Shown in pieces: positions 25,860-36,223 of a DNA stretch of 64,000 bases. This DNA comes from JAAYXS01 sp964550375 (GTDB lineage: Bacteria; Planctomycetota; Phycisphaerae; UBA1845; Fen-1342). The notes below the pieces were generated by a model that worked only from the letters and a program-made list of their open reading frames with translations, made no database searches and was not told the origin of the DNA. The stretch's first letter is position 1, and each line of letters opens with the position of its first letter. The stretch lies in assembly GCA_964550375.1 (NCBI GenBank), contig CAZJYX010000012.1, forward strand, positions 43,532 through 107,531, read 5' to 3'. A program made the position numbers and the translations under genes.

Positions 25860-26972
25860 ATGACGATAACCAACAGACAGCCCATGACACTATCCCGGGT
25901 AGCTATGGCGGGCCGCTTAGGTATTGCTCTGGTTATGGTGCTTGGGGTCGCCCGTGGCGCTGCGGCACAGGATGACGCCGCCGAGGCCGTGCCGCGCATC
26001 GAAGTAAGCTCCGTGGAGTTTGATTTCGGTGAGGTCTGGCAGGGGCAGCCGGTGCAGAAGGAGTTCACCGTCAAGAACACCGGCACGGCGCCGCTGGAAC
26101 TCCGCTTGCGCCGCTCGTGCGGCTGTACGCCGGTCAGCACGCCGAAAGACGTCCTGGCCCCCGGCGAGTCGGACTCCTTCACGATCTCCTATGACACGGC
26201 CAAGCGTCGCGGACCTGCCAATCAGCGCGTCACGCTGGTGACCAACGATCCGCTGCGTGGCAACGTCGAGATCAAGATTACCGGCAACGTGAAGCGGCTG
26301 TATGCCGTAACACCGGCCGAGGGGCTGGTCTTTCACCGCCTGATGGTCGACTCGCGGGAGGCCAAGTCGGTGCGTTTCGTCAGCGCGTACGACGGCCCGC
26401 TCAACCTGCGGCTTCCGCCGGGGCAGGACTTCGGCTGCTTCGACGTGGAACTCCGCGAGATCGAGCCGGGCCGGGAATATGAGATGACCGCCCGCACGAA
26501 GCCGCCGTTGGCGGAGGAGGTCGCGCGTATCGAAGTTGTCCTGGAGACCGGCCTGACGGACATCCCGACCGTGGCCGTGCCCGTGCGCGCCTGGGTCCAG
26601 CCGGATTTCGCGTGCCAGACGCAACTGCTGCGGGCTGCGCGCCAGTCGATCGTGTCCATGACGCACAACATCGGCTTCGAGTTCCGCGCCGACAAGCCGG
26701 TGAAGCTGGTCGAAGTGCGCCCCAGCTTCGCCAAGATTGAGTATGAGATACTGCCGCCCGTGCCGCGGGGTGGTCGCGAGGAATGGGTGGTCCAGACGCT
26801 GCGTGTCACGCTGCCACCCGGCAACGAGTTACCGGACGAAGAATTGTACATCGACATCCTGACCGACTCCAGCGACCCGCGCCACGCCCGCATCCGCGTC
26901 CCCATCGAAGTAGTCGAACCGCGCCCCGCCGGCCAGCGGCGGCAAATCGCTCCGTCGTCCAAACAGCCTTAG
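25860..26972 (+). CDS. DUF1573-domain exported protein (second of pair)
   Basis: A 370-residue paralogue of the preceding gene with the same order: signal peptide (ending near GAAAQ), DUF1573 domain with SVEFDFGEVWQGQPVQKEF and SCGCT (C87, C89), then a long beta-rich region. The conserved phrase EIEPGREYEM matches EIEPGRVYEL in the first copy, so the similarity continues beyond the DUF1573 domain. GAGG lies 6 bases before ATG 25860. The rhodanese gene follows after 15 bases, so the three are surely one transcript. Confidence 0.82.
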   Translation: MTITNRQPMTLSRVAMAGRLGIALVMVLGVARGAAAQDDAAEAVPRIEVSSVEFDFGEVWQGQPVQKEFTVKNTGTAPLELRLRRSCGCTPVSTPKDVLAPGESDSFTISYDTAKRRGPANQRVTLVTNDPLRGNVEIKITGNVKRLYAVTPAEGLVFHRLMVDSREAKSVRFVSAYDGPLNLRLPPGQDFGCFDVELREIEPGREYEMTARTKPPLAEEVARIEVVLETGLTDIPTVAVPVRAWVQPDFACQTQLLRAARQSIVSMTHNIGFEFRADKPVKLVEVRPSFAKIEYEILPPVPRGGREEWVVQTLRVTLPPGNELPDEELYIDILTDSSDPRHARIRVPIEVVEPRPAGQRRQIAPSSKQP

Positions 26973-26987
26973 CGAGGTGCCGCTGAC

Positions 26988-27521
26988 ATGAAGGGCTTAC
27001 TCCTGCGCATTGTTCTCATGCTGGCCGTCTCCGCGGCGGTCGGTGTCGGGCACGCCCGCTATCGCGGACTGCCGCTCATTCCCGACCTCGACCAACTGCG
27101 CGAGCAAGACGATGAGCATGCCGTTTGGGCCCGGCAGACGGCCATCGACCTGCCGGCCTTCAAGCAGCATTACGAGATGGGCTGGCTCGTGCTGGACGCC
27201 CGCCCACGCGAGATGTTTGAAGAGGGGCACCTCAACGCCCCCTTAATCATGAACATCCCGGCGGACGAGGCCGACTACCACATCAATCGCATCTTGCCCT
27301 TCCGCGGACAGCCGATAGTGATCTACTGCGCGTCCGAGAAGTGCGACACGGCCCGGATCCTGTGGAACACGCTGATGGAGTGCGGGTTCCTGCACGATGT
27401 CCACGTGTTTCATCCCGGCTGGGCGGGCATCGAGGCCGCCGGGTTACCCCGTGCCGCCGGGCCGGACCTGTACGAGGAAGAGATCTGCGAGTCGGATTAC
27501 CTGGACTTGGACGAGCCCTAG
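26988..27521 (+). CDS. Membrane-anchored rhodanese-like protein
   Basis: A 177-residue rhodanese-fold protein with an N-terminal signal anchor (residues ~1-23), so the domain probably faces the periplasmic side. The domain starts at DLPAFKQHY with the WLVLDARPREMFEEGHL signature. The active-site loop is YCASEKCDTAR, where C114 is the likely persulfide cysteine and C119 a second thiol, a pattern I associate with rhodaneses found beside DoxX-like membrane proteins. The GWAGIEAAGLP end is typical. It lies between DUF1573 and MauE genes, which suggests thiol or sulfur relay. Confidence 0.83.
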   Translation: MKGLLLRIVLMLAVSAAVGVGHARYRGLPLIPDLDQLREQDDEHAVWARQTAIDLPAFKQHYEMGWLVLDARPREMFEEGHLNAPLIMNIPADEADYHINRILPFRGQPIVIYCASEKCDTARILWNTLMECGFLHDVHVFHPGWAGIEAAGLPRAAGPDLYEEEICESDYLDLDEP

Positions 27522-27569
27522 GCGCTTCTGAGCCGCGTTTAGCGCCCCGACCTGATTGCCTGAGGACTT

Positions 27570-28088
27570 ATGGCCGCCCCGCTCGAGAAGAAAACCACCG
27601 CCGGCTGGCTGGCTCTCGAATGGCTGCCACGCGTGCTCGTGGCTGCCCTGTTCGCCTACACCGGCATCACCAAGATCATCGCGCCCGAAACCTTCATCCT
27701 GGAGGTCCGCGCGTACGAACTGGCACCACTCATTACGACCAATCTGGTTGCCTTCATCCTGCCCTGGTTGGAAGTGCTCGCGGCCCTGTCGCTGCTTGCG
27801 GGCCTCTGGCGGCGCGAGGGCCGCGTCGTCATTGCCGGCATGTTGTTCGTCTTCATCCTGGCCAAGAGCATCCTGCTGGCGCAGGGCAAGCAGATCGACT
27901 GCGGCTGCGTCCCCACTGACAGCTTCCTGCACTTTCTCTTCGACGGCTGGACCGGTGTCGTTACCAACGTCTGCCTGCTGGCCTTCCTGGGCATTGAGGC
28001 CTGTGCCGAAACGCTGCGCCGCCTGCGCGCCGAACTGGCCCACACGCTGCAGCGGGCGGCTGCCACCCGGGACCACGCGGCCGCCTGA
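27570..28088 (+). CDS. MauE/DoxX-family membrane protein
   Basis: A 172-residue integral membrane protein with four hydrophobic helices (residues ~18-38, 58-80, 85-103, 128-145). The ARVLVAALF-type first helix with a YTGITKI motif and the DCGC pair after helix 3 (C111, C113) are characteristic of the MauE/DoxX-like group. MauE is needed to make the disulfide-rich methylamine dehydrogenase subunit; other members probably pass electrons between thiols and quinones. As the last gene of the DUF1573-rhodanese unit (48 bases after the rhodanese) it could be the membrane electron-transfer partner. Confidence 0.8.
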   Translation: MAAPLEKKTTAGWLALEWLPRVLVAALFAYTGITKIIAPETFILEVRAYELAPLITTNLVAFILPWLEVLAALSLLAGLWRREGRVVIAGMLFVFILAKSILLAQGKQIDCGCVPTDSFLHFLFDGWTGVVTNVCLLAFLGIEACAETLRRLRAELAHTLQRAAATRDHAAA

Positions 28089-28184
28089 CCAGGCTGAGCC
28101 GCTCCGCAGCACCAGACCTAACCACTCGTGCAACACCGGGTCTAACACTTTCGTGCGGGTGCCCGCACCGCCATTATGCGCCCG

Positions 28185-28213
28185 CTGGCGTGTGCCCGAC
28201 CATCGGCCTACAA
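28185..28213 (+). promoter_or_regulatory. Promoter candidate upstream of the first LolA-like gene
   Basis: CTGGCG (28185-28190), a 17-base spacer and TACAAT (28208-28213) form a reasonable sigma-70 type promoter in the 244-base gap after the MauE gene. Transcription would start near 28220 and leave a leader of about 110 bases. Confidence 0.4.
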
Positions 28214-28332
28214 TGCCGCCGTTCGGCCTGGCGCCGGTCGTTCCGGCGGTTCCATGGGCTGGCAAGTGTCCCGCCCGCCGGCTGAACGGAAAGTGTGCGA
28301 AGCGCAGAATCCCGTTTTAGCGGAGTAATATC

Positions 28333-29085
28333 ATGATCAATCGCATGAGAGTGGCGGGCTTGGCGGGCGCACTGCTCGGACTGGTCGCCTCGGCTGCCGT
28401 CGCGGACGACCTGGACGCAGTCGAAAAACGCATCTGCACCGCTTGGGCCAAGCACCGCTCGGTCACCGCGACGATCAACATGCAAAGCGAGATCACCAGT
28501 GATGAACAGCGCATCACCAGCAACGGCCAGGGTACCTACGAATTCCTGCGCCATGGCGACAAGCTGCTGGCCCGCACCGAGATGCGCAGCACCATGAATC
28601 AACGCGTCGGCGAACAGGAGATGAGCAGTCAGCAGCAGGTGCTTGTAATCGTCGACGGCCAGTGGGCCCACACCTACGCCGAAACAACCGTGGAGTTCGG
28701 CGGCACGCAGATGCCGCCCCAGCGCATGGCCACCAAGCGCGATATCGCCGGCGAAGCGTCGCCCGACCCGCGCCAGATGCTCGCGGATCTGCACAAGGAC
28801 CACAACGTGACTCTGCTGCCGGAGGACGCCGGCGCGGGCCGGAAGCTCTACGTGCTCGAAGCCCGTCCTAAGCATCCCGTGCCGGGCCATCCGATCGCCA
28901 AGATGGTCCACTACTTTGACCAGGACACCGGCTGCATGGCGAAGCTGGTCATGCTGGACGAGCGCGACAAGCCAATCCAGACCATCACGTACAGCGACTA
29001 CAAGTTCGACGTGGATATCAAGCCGGAACGCTTCGTCTTCGTCGCCCCTCCGGGCGTGCAGGTGTTGGACCAGACCGGGGACTAG
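28333..29085 (+). CDS. LolA-like exported protein (first of pair)
   Basis: A 250-residue protein with a signal peptide ending near AAVADD and a fold reminiscent of LolA/LolB outer-membrane lipoprotein carriers: an N-terminal helix (LDAVEKRICTAWAKHRSVT) and a series of beta strands with the ending YKFDVDIKPERFVFVAPPGVQVLD. That ending resembles the LolA-like family in planctomycetes. It lacks the distinctive sequence needed to call it true LolA; it may carry lipid or lipoprotein, or bind another hydrophobic ligand. A paralogue follows 68 bases downstream. Confidence 0.72.
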   Translation: MINRMRVAGLAGALLGLVASAAVADDLDAVEKRICTAWAKHRSVTATINMQSEITSDEQRITSNGQGTYEFLRHGDKLLARTEMRSTMNQRVGEQEMSSQQQVLVIVDGQWAHTYAETTVEFGGTQMPPQRMATKRDIAGEASPDPRQMLADLHKDHNVTLLPEDAGAGRKLYVLEARPKHPVPGHPIAKMVHYFDQDTGCMAKLVMLDERDKPIQTITYSDYKFDVDIKPERFVFVAPPGVQVLDQTGD

Positions 29086-29153
29086 CGCCACGTCCGGCCG
29101 GCCGGGCCGGCCGCGCGTGAATACCAGACCATCGTACCGTACGGAGCAGGATC

Positions 29154-29942
29154 ATGAGGATTGTTGCCGGAAGGGCTTGTGTTGCCGTGTCGTTGCTGGG
29201 ACTGCTCGCCGTCGGCACGCTGGCCGGCGAAGTCGAGACGCTGGAGCGGAAGATCCAGGCCGCCTGGGACCAGCACAAGTCCTTCACCTGCCGCCACACC
29301 ATGTGGAGCCATCGTGTCGAGGGCGAGGTCACCATGAGCGGGGAAGGCGAGGGCGCGGTCGCGGTCCTGCGCAAGGGCGCTACCGTCCTGTATCGCATCG
29401 ACATGAAGACCAGCTTCACGCGCAGCACCGAGGCCGACGAGATCACCATGAGCCTGACGGCGAACATCATCATTGACGACGAGCGCGAATACCTGGTTCA
29501 GGACTTCGACGGACCCGTGCGCTACGTGATCGTGCCGATCAACCCGCGCGTGGTTCCGAGTCCGATGGCGGTCTTTGAGGTGCTGCGTGAGAACTCGGAC
29601 CTCAAGGTGTTGCCGGAGGAAACTGTCGCCGACCAGCCGGCCTACGTCGTCGAAGCCACGCGCCGTTCCGTCGGCTCCGATCACACCACCAAGATCATTG
29701 CCTACTTCGCCAAGGACACCGGCGTGCTGCTGAAACAGGTCAACTTCGGCATCGACGGCGCCCCCATCGAGCGGCGCGAGTACCTCGATCACAAGTTCAA
29801 CGTTGACCTCGACCCGCAGCGCTTCGTATTCTCGCCGCCGCCGGACGTCGACGTCCTTGACTTCACCAAGAAGCGCAGGGCGGCAGAACCGGAGTCTTCA
29901 CCGCCCGGCGAAGCCAAGCCGCAGCCGCAACCCGCGCCCTGA
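29154..29942 (+). CDS. LolA-like exported protein (second of pair)
   Basis: A 262-residue paralogue of the preceding protein: signal peptide ending near TLAGEV, helix VETLERKIQAAWDQHKSFTC, and the same C-terminal phrase (HKFNVDLDPQRFVFSPPPDVDVLD). The two share the sequence order throughout, so this is a tandem duplication with divergence. A short Pro/Gln-rich tail ends the protein. A Shine-Dalgarno GGAGCAGG precedes the ATG. The downstream neighbour is convergent. Confidence 0.72.
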   Translation: MRIVAGRACVAVSLLGLLAVGTLAGEVETLERKIQAAWDQHKSFTCRHTMWSHRVEGEVTMSGEGEGAVAVLRKGATVLYRIDMKTSFTRSTEADEITMSLTANIIIDDEREYLVQDFDGPVRYVIVPINPRVVPSPMAVFEVLRENSDLKVLPEETVADQPAYVVEATRRSVGSDHTTKIIAYFAKDTGVLLKQVNFGIDGAPIERREYLDHKFNVDLDPQRFVFSPPPDVDVLDFTKKRRAAEPESSPPGEAKPQPQPAP

Positions 29943-29975
29943 CACTGCCGGCGCGCACCACCACCGGACATGCGC

Positions 29976-30008
29976 CTCGCCGCGACTGCCAGGTTCAGCC
30001 GCGGCGAG
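29976..30008. terminator. Possible bidirectional terminator stem in a convergent gap
   Basis: CTCGCCGCG (29976-29984) and CGCGGCGAG (30000-30008) are perfect complements across 15 bases between the convergent LolA-like and epimerase genes. There is no U-run on either strand, so termination is plausible from position only. Confidence 0.3.
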
Positions 30009-30026
30009 CCTGCTTCTCGCCCGCGC

Positions 30027-30965
30027 TCATGACCCTTCAGCCGCCAGCTCGGCCCGCAACGCCGCCTCCAGGTGCGGCTGCTCAAAGACAAAGCCGCTTG
30101 CCGTCAATCTCTCCGGCACAACACGCGTGCTGGCCAGCAACAGCTCGCGCCCCATCTGTCCCATCAGCAGACGCACCACCACGGCCGGAACCCGGCAGAA
30201 CGTCGGTCGCCGCAGCACGTGCCCGAGAGTCCGCGTGAATTCCGCGTTGGACACCGGCTCCGGGGCGACGCCGTTGACCGGCCCGGCGACCGTGTCCGTG
30301 CACAGAAGATGCACCATGGCCCTGACCAGATCTTCGCGGGTGACCCAGCTCATGTACTGCCGCCCGTTGCCGAGCCGGCCGCCCAGACCCAGCCGAAAGG
30401 GCGTCAGCAGGCGCGCCAGCGCCCCGCCGTCGCGCGCCAGCACCATCCCGATTCGCAGATTGACCACCCGGATGCCAGCGTCGCGGGCCCGCTGACAAGC
30501 GGCCTCCCACCGCCTGCACACGTCCGCCAGGAAGCCCGCTCCGCCCGAACTCCCCTCCGTCAGCAACTCGTCGCCCCGATCGCCGTAATAGCCGACGGCC
30601 GACGCCGCAATCAGAACGCGCGGCGGCTGTGCCAGCCGCGCCAGCGCGCCGCACAGCAGCTCCGTGCCGCGCACGCGGCTGTCCAGAATCGCGGCCCGCC
30701 GCGCGGCGTTCCAGCGCCCGGCCGCCACGTTCTCGCCGGCCAGGTGCACCACGCCGTCGAGGCCGGCGAGGGCGGCGGCATCAAGCAGGCCGGCAGCCGG
30801 TTCCCACGGGATCTCGAGCGCATCCGTCGCCGGGCGCCGCACGAAGCGCGCCACCTGCCAGCCCTGCTCAGCCAGGTACTCGGTCAGGCGTCGGCCGATC
30901 AGTCCGCCGGCGCCGCTGATGGCCACGCGCCGCTGCCCTGGTTCTGTCCCGATCCGTCCATTCAT
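30027..30965 (-). CDS. TIGR01777-family NAD(P)-dependent epimerase (SDR39U1/YfcH type)
   Basis: A 312-residue Rossmann-fold protein of the atypical short-chain dehydrogenase group SDR39U1. The nucleotide loop is SGAGGLIGRRL, the second conserved box is VVHLAGENVAAGRW, and the SDR active-site tyrosine region reads ASAVGYYGDRGDE. The C-terminal DUF1731-like part contains VPAVVVRLLMGQMGRELLLASTRVVPERL. The substrate is unknown for the whole family; the E. coli relative is YfcH. The ATG at 30965 is preferred; an upstream extension to 31034 adds 23 residues that do not match the family. The gene is divergent from the FG-GAP protein. Confidence 0.9.
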   Translation of the reverse strand: MNGRIGTEPGQRRVAISGAGGLIGRRLTEYLAEQGWQVARFVRRPATDALEIPWEPAAGLLDAAALAGLDGVVHLAGENVAAGRWNAARRAAILDSRVRGTELLCGALARLAQPPRVLIAASAVGYYGDRGDELLTEGSSGGAGFLADVCRRWEAACQRARDAGIRVVNLRIGMVLARDGGALARLLTPFRLGLGGRLGNGRQYMSWVTREDLVRAMVHLLCTDTVAGPVNGVAPEPVSNAEFTRTLGHVLRRPTFCRVPAVVVRLLMGQMGRELLLASTRVVPERLTASGFVFEQPHLEAALRAELAAEGS

Positions 30966-31027
30966 TCGCCGAACCTCCCATCGCACCGCCCGCACCCACG
31001 GCGGCACGATCACGACCAAATGTTGCC

Positions 31028-31056
31028 CTGGCACGGAGCGCCCCAGCGCCTACAAT
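31028..31056 (+). promoter_or_regulatory. Promoter candidate for the FG-GAP gene
   Basis: CTGGCA (31028-31033), a 17-base spacer and TACAAT (31051-31056) lie 47 bases before the ATG of the FG-GAP repeat gene. The -35 matches consensus at four of six positions and the -10 at five of six. Confidence 0.45.
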
Positions 31057-31103
31057 GTCCCGGATCCCGCGTTTCGGGGTTTCAGTCGCTCAGGAGCGCC
31101 CAC

Positions 31104-33470
31104 ATGAATCGTATCCTCACCGTGACAGTGTGTCTGCTGTCCGCCGCCTTCGCCGCCGCCGCCGAACCCGCGCCGGCCCCCGCGCAGACCGCCGAACTCA
31201 GCCGCCATTTCGGCTTCGGCCCGATGCAGATATACCGGCTCAAGTCGGGCATCCGCTTGCTCGAGCTCGCGGATCTCGACGGTGACGGCCGCACCGACAT
31301 CCTCTTGTGGAATCCGCATGACAGCCGCATCGAGCTGTTCTATCAGCGCAATGCCGACAGCCCTCCCGAGAGCCGCCGCGCGCTGGACAGGAATGAGCTA
31401 CCCGACCGCGGCGACATGCACAACGAGCGCCTGCCGGTGTCTTACCAGGTCTCCGCCATGTGCGTCGCGGAGCTGACCGGCGACGGCCGGCCGGACCTGG
31501 TCTTCTTCGGCGAGCCGCGCGAAATCGTCATTCTGCCCGGTCAGCCGGACGGCGGCTTCGGCCCGCCCAGCGGACTGCGCGCCCCGGAGGGCGAGCCGCG
31601 CGCCGGCTTCCTCTGCGTAGGCGACTTCAACAGCGACGGTCTCACCGACGTTGCCCTGCTGGGACGCGAGGTCTTGCAGATCTACCACCAGCAGCCCGAC
31701 GGCGGCCTCGCGCAGCCGCTGCGCCTCGTGCACGGCGTTACTGATCCCATGCTCATGCTCACCACCGACATCGATGGCGACGGGCGCGACGACCTGGCGA
31801 TCGTCGTCGATGACGTCCAGTACGCCATGAACGTCTACCTGCAAGGCCCGGACGGCACGCTCAGCGCATTGCAGCGCGTCAAGATCCCACGCCTGCGCAG
31901 CGCCACCTTCGTGCCCGCGCCCGGCGGCGATCACCTCTTCGCCATCGAGGCCGCCACGCGGCGCCTGACCCAATACGTCTGGCAGGCCCGCACTGACGGC
32001 GTGGTCGAGCTGGATTGGCCGCAACGGCTCTACTCCTATCCAGTAGCCGTCAAGGCGCGCCGCATACCCTTCGCCCTGGGCGATGTGACGAACGACGGGT
32101 TGGTGGACTGTGTCGCCGCCGATCCGGACGCGGCCCAGCTCTTTCTCTTCGCCGGCCTGCCCGACGGCCTCGGCGCCGGCAAGGCCTTCCCCGGCCTGGC
32201 CAAGACCACTGACCTGCTGATTGCCGATCTGGACGGCGACGGGCAGGCCGAACTCGTCAGCGTCAGTGCCCAGGAGCGGACCTTGGGCGTGTCGCGCTTC
32301 GAGCACGGCCGCCTGACCTTCCCACAACCACTGCCGACACCGGGCACGCCGCTGGCTGTCACCGCCGGCCGGCTGCGTCCAACGGATGAGCGGCTGCATC
32401 TGGCGATCGCGTTTCGCCCGGTCACGGCCGACGAGCAGCGCGCCGACGATGGTGATGACGAAGATGAGGATGACTACGCGGACGAGCGCGGCACGTCGCA
32501 AGAGGGCATATATATCAGCCTGGTTGATCCGACGACGCACCGCGAACTGCGGCGCTGGCCGGTGCCGGATCTCACAGAGGACCCCAGCGGCCTGCGTCTG
32601 GCCGACGTCAACCAGGACGGCCGCAACGATCTCATCGTTTTCAGCCACTTCAATCCGCCCCAGGTTTTCCTGCAGGCCGAAGACGGGCAGTTCCGGTTGC
32701 TGACCGGCTTCGCCACCCGCGCGAGCCTGGTGCGCGAGGCCCGGCTGCCTTCGTTCGATCTGGCCGACGTGACCGGCGACGGCCAACCGGAGCTTCTGCT
32801 GGCCCAACAGGGCCTGGCGCGGGCCCTGCGCGTCGCGGACGACGCCTGGACCGTCGTCGATCAATACAACCCCGAGGCGGCGGGCGCCGAGATTACCGGC
32901 CTGGCCGCACTGCCCGGCGAGCCCGGCAGCCCAACGCTGGCCATGTACGACCGCCGGGCGCGGGAAGTGCTCCTGCTCGACCGCCGTGCGGATCAGGCAT
33001 ACAGCATCGTGCACAAGATGCCCGTCGGCGATTACGACGTCGCCGCTATGGACATCCTGCCGATCGGCGCCGAGCGCCGCCCAGCACTGCTCCTGGCCGA
33101 TGCGCGCAAGCTGTCCCTCTTCCTGCCCGGCGCGGCCGCGCCCACCTTCGTCGCGCAGCATTCGTACGAGACCGAAGCCAAGGACGCTCAACTCGGCGAT
33201 TGCGCCATCGGCGACCTCAACGGCGACGGCGTGCGCGACATCGCCGCCGTGGATATGCGCAAGGGCTGCCTCGAAGTTCTCACGACGCTGCCGGACGGCG
33301 ACCTCGCGCAAGCGGTGCGTTTCCAGGTCTTTGAAGGCAAACGCTTTGCAGATGATCCTGGTAGCTACGGCGAGCCGCGTGAAGTGCGCGTCGCAGACGT
33401 CACCGGCGACGGCATCGACGACATCGTCGTCCTCGTCCACGATCGTCTGATCATCTACCCCGGCCAGTAG
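31104..33470 (+). CDS. Secreted FG-GAP/VCBS repeat protein
   Basis: A 788-residue exported protein with a signal peptide ending at AFAAAAEP. At least ten calcium-binding DxDxDG-type motifs occur, for example DLDGDGRTD, DFNSDGLTD, DIDGDGRDD, DVNQDGRND, DLNGDGVRD and DVTGDGIDD, spaced about 45-100 residues apart. This is the FG-GAP/VCBS beta-propeller seen in integrins and many planctomycete proteins; two propellers are likely. An acidic insert (about 15 Asp/Glu near residue 455) separates the two halves. The function is probably binding or adhesion. CAGGAG 7 bases before ATG 31104 fixes the start; the open frame continues upstream over the convergent epimerase gene but that part is not coding. 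Confidence 0.88.
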   Translation: MNRILTVTVCLLSAAFAAAAEPAPAPAQTAELSRHFGFGPMQIYRLKSGIRLLELADLDGDGRTDILLWNPHDSRIELFYQRNADSPPESRRALDRNELPDRGDMHNERLPVSYQVSAMCVAELTGDGRPDLVFFGEPREIVILPGQPDGGFGPPSGLRAPEGEPRAGFLCVGDFNSDGLTDVALLGREVLQIYHQQPDGGLAQPLRLVHGVTDPMLMLTTDIDGDGRDDLAIVVDDVQYAMNVYLQGPDGTLSALQRVKIPRLRSATFVPAPGGDHLFAIEAATRRLTQYVWQARTDGVVELDWPQRLYSYPVAVKARRIPFALGDVTNDGLVDCVAADPDAAQLFLFAGLPDGLGAGKAFPGLAKTTDLLIADLDGDGQAELVSVSAQERTLGVSRFEHGRLTFPQPLPTPGTPLAVTAGRLRPTDERLHLAIAFRPVTADEQRADDGDDEDEDDYADERGTSQEGIYISLVDPTTHRELRRWPVPDLTEDPSGLRLADVNQDGRNDLIVFSHFNPPQVFLQAEDGQFRLLTGFATRASLVREARLPSFDLADVTGDGQPELLLAQQGLARALRVADDAWTVVDQYNPEAAGAEITGLAALPGEPGSPTLAMYDRRAREVLLLDRRADQAYSIVHKMPVGDYDVAAMDILPIGAERRPALLLADARKLSLFLPGAAAPTFVAQHSYETEAKDAQLGDCAIGDLNGDGVRDIAAVDMRKGCLEVLTTLPDGDLAQAVRFQVFEGKRFADDPGSYGEPREVRVADVTGDGIDDIVVLVHDRLIIYPGQ

Positions 33471-33485
33471 CCCAGGCCGGCCAAG

Positions 33486-35435
<1,950 letters not shown>

Positions 35436-35839
35436 CTTACGCAGGCCTCCCTCGCTAGAGTCACTCGGAAACAGACACGCATTGTTGTGTGCCCCGCGCG
35501 GCCGGTCAACGCCGTCCCGGCCCCCGCGGCCGCCAACCCGCTGTCAACCTGCGGGCGAGTCCGGCCGTCACACCAACATGCATCGCTTCCACGCCCCCAG
35601 CGTGCGGATTTCCGCGCACCAAGTCCGCGCCTTCACGCGAACAAGAGGCTGAGCACCACACAATCCGCACGCGCGCCAGCCCTCGTAGCCGCCCAGACTG
35701 CCCCCAGAGCCCCGCAAACCGCGATTCTCGCCGCACGTGGTTTGCACATCAATCAAACGACCATTATGTCAACCTAGCACGCCGCTTGCCTACCATCAAG
35801 TTTTACGCTTAGATGCCTCCTTTAACCGCGATCAACGAG
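35436..35839. other. Divergent gap between aacS and the rnf operon
   Basis: About 400 bases that must hold the promoters of both aacS and the rnf operon. No strong sigma-70 pair stands out. The best plus-strand candidate is TTGCCT (35786-35791) with a poor TAGATG (35810-35815), which would start transcription near 35821 and leave a leader of about 20 bases. No RNA gene or credible small gene was found. Confidence 0.3.
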
Positions 35840-36223
35840 ATGAACTTCCTCGAAAAAGCGCTCGAAAGACTATGGCTCGGTTGTGGCGGCCATTGCCACA
35901 CGCACGGACCGGACGGACACTCATGTCCGCTGCTCGATGGCGCCGACCCGGCCAAGCACCTGTTGGACCCGGCGGTCCGGCGCTTCAGCAGCGGTCCCAG
36001 CCTCGTCCTGGCCTGTCTGGCCGTATTCCTGCTGCCGCTTTCCACGGCCGTCGGCGGCGGTTTCCTCGCCGGCCGTTACCTCGCCCCCGACGCGTCAGCC
36101 TTCCTCGGTTGGTGGCAGGCCGCCGGCCTGCTTGGCGGACTCGCCGTCGGCGTCGGTCTGGCCAAACTGCTGGTTACCTACTTCGGCTTCAAGAAGACCC
36201 TCTCTGGCGGAGGAGAACAATGA
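35840..36223 (+). CDS. RseC-like small membrane protein heading the rnf operon
   Basis: A 127-residue protein (136 if ATG 35813 is used; neither start has a clear Shine-Dalgarno, and 35840 gives the more natural MNFLEKALERLW). Residues ~14-30 are rich in Cys and His (CGGHCHTHGPDGHSCP). Two membrane helices follow (~48-75 and ~88-112). The helical hairpin resembles that of the RseC/MucC family, which often accompanies Rnf or Rsx genes, but the N-terminal domain is different. The stop overlaps the rnfC start (ATGA), so it is translationally coupled to the complex and probably assists its assembly or redox-cofactor loading. Confidence 0.62.
   Translation: MNFLEKALERLWLGCGGHCHTHGPDGHSCPLLDGADPAKHLLDPAVRRFSSGPSLVLACLAVFLLPLSTAVGGGFLAGRYLAPDASAFLGWWQAAGLLGGLAVGVGLAKLLVTYFGFKKTLSGGGEQ

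Noticed and set aside
30072..31103. Upstream part of a long plus-strand frame that ends in the FG-GAP gene
   Set aside because: It is antisense to the TIGR01777 epimerase and Arg/Pro/Gln-rich. The signal peptide and Shine-Dalgarno at 31104 mark the true start.
35737..36219. Extension of the rnfC frame upstream
   Set aside because: It overlaps the small RseC-like gene in another frame and is Arg/Pro-rich. RnfC starts at 36220 with its own ribosome-binding site.
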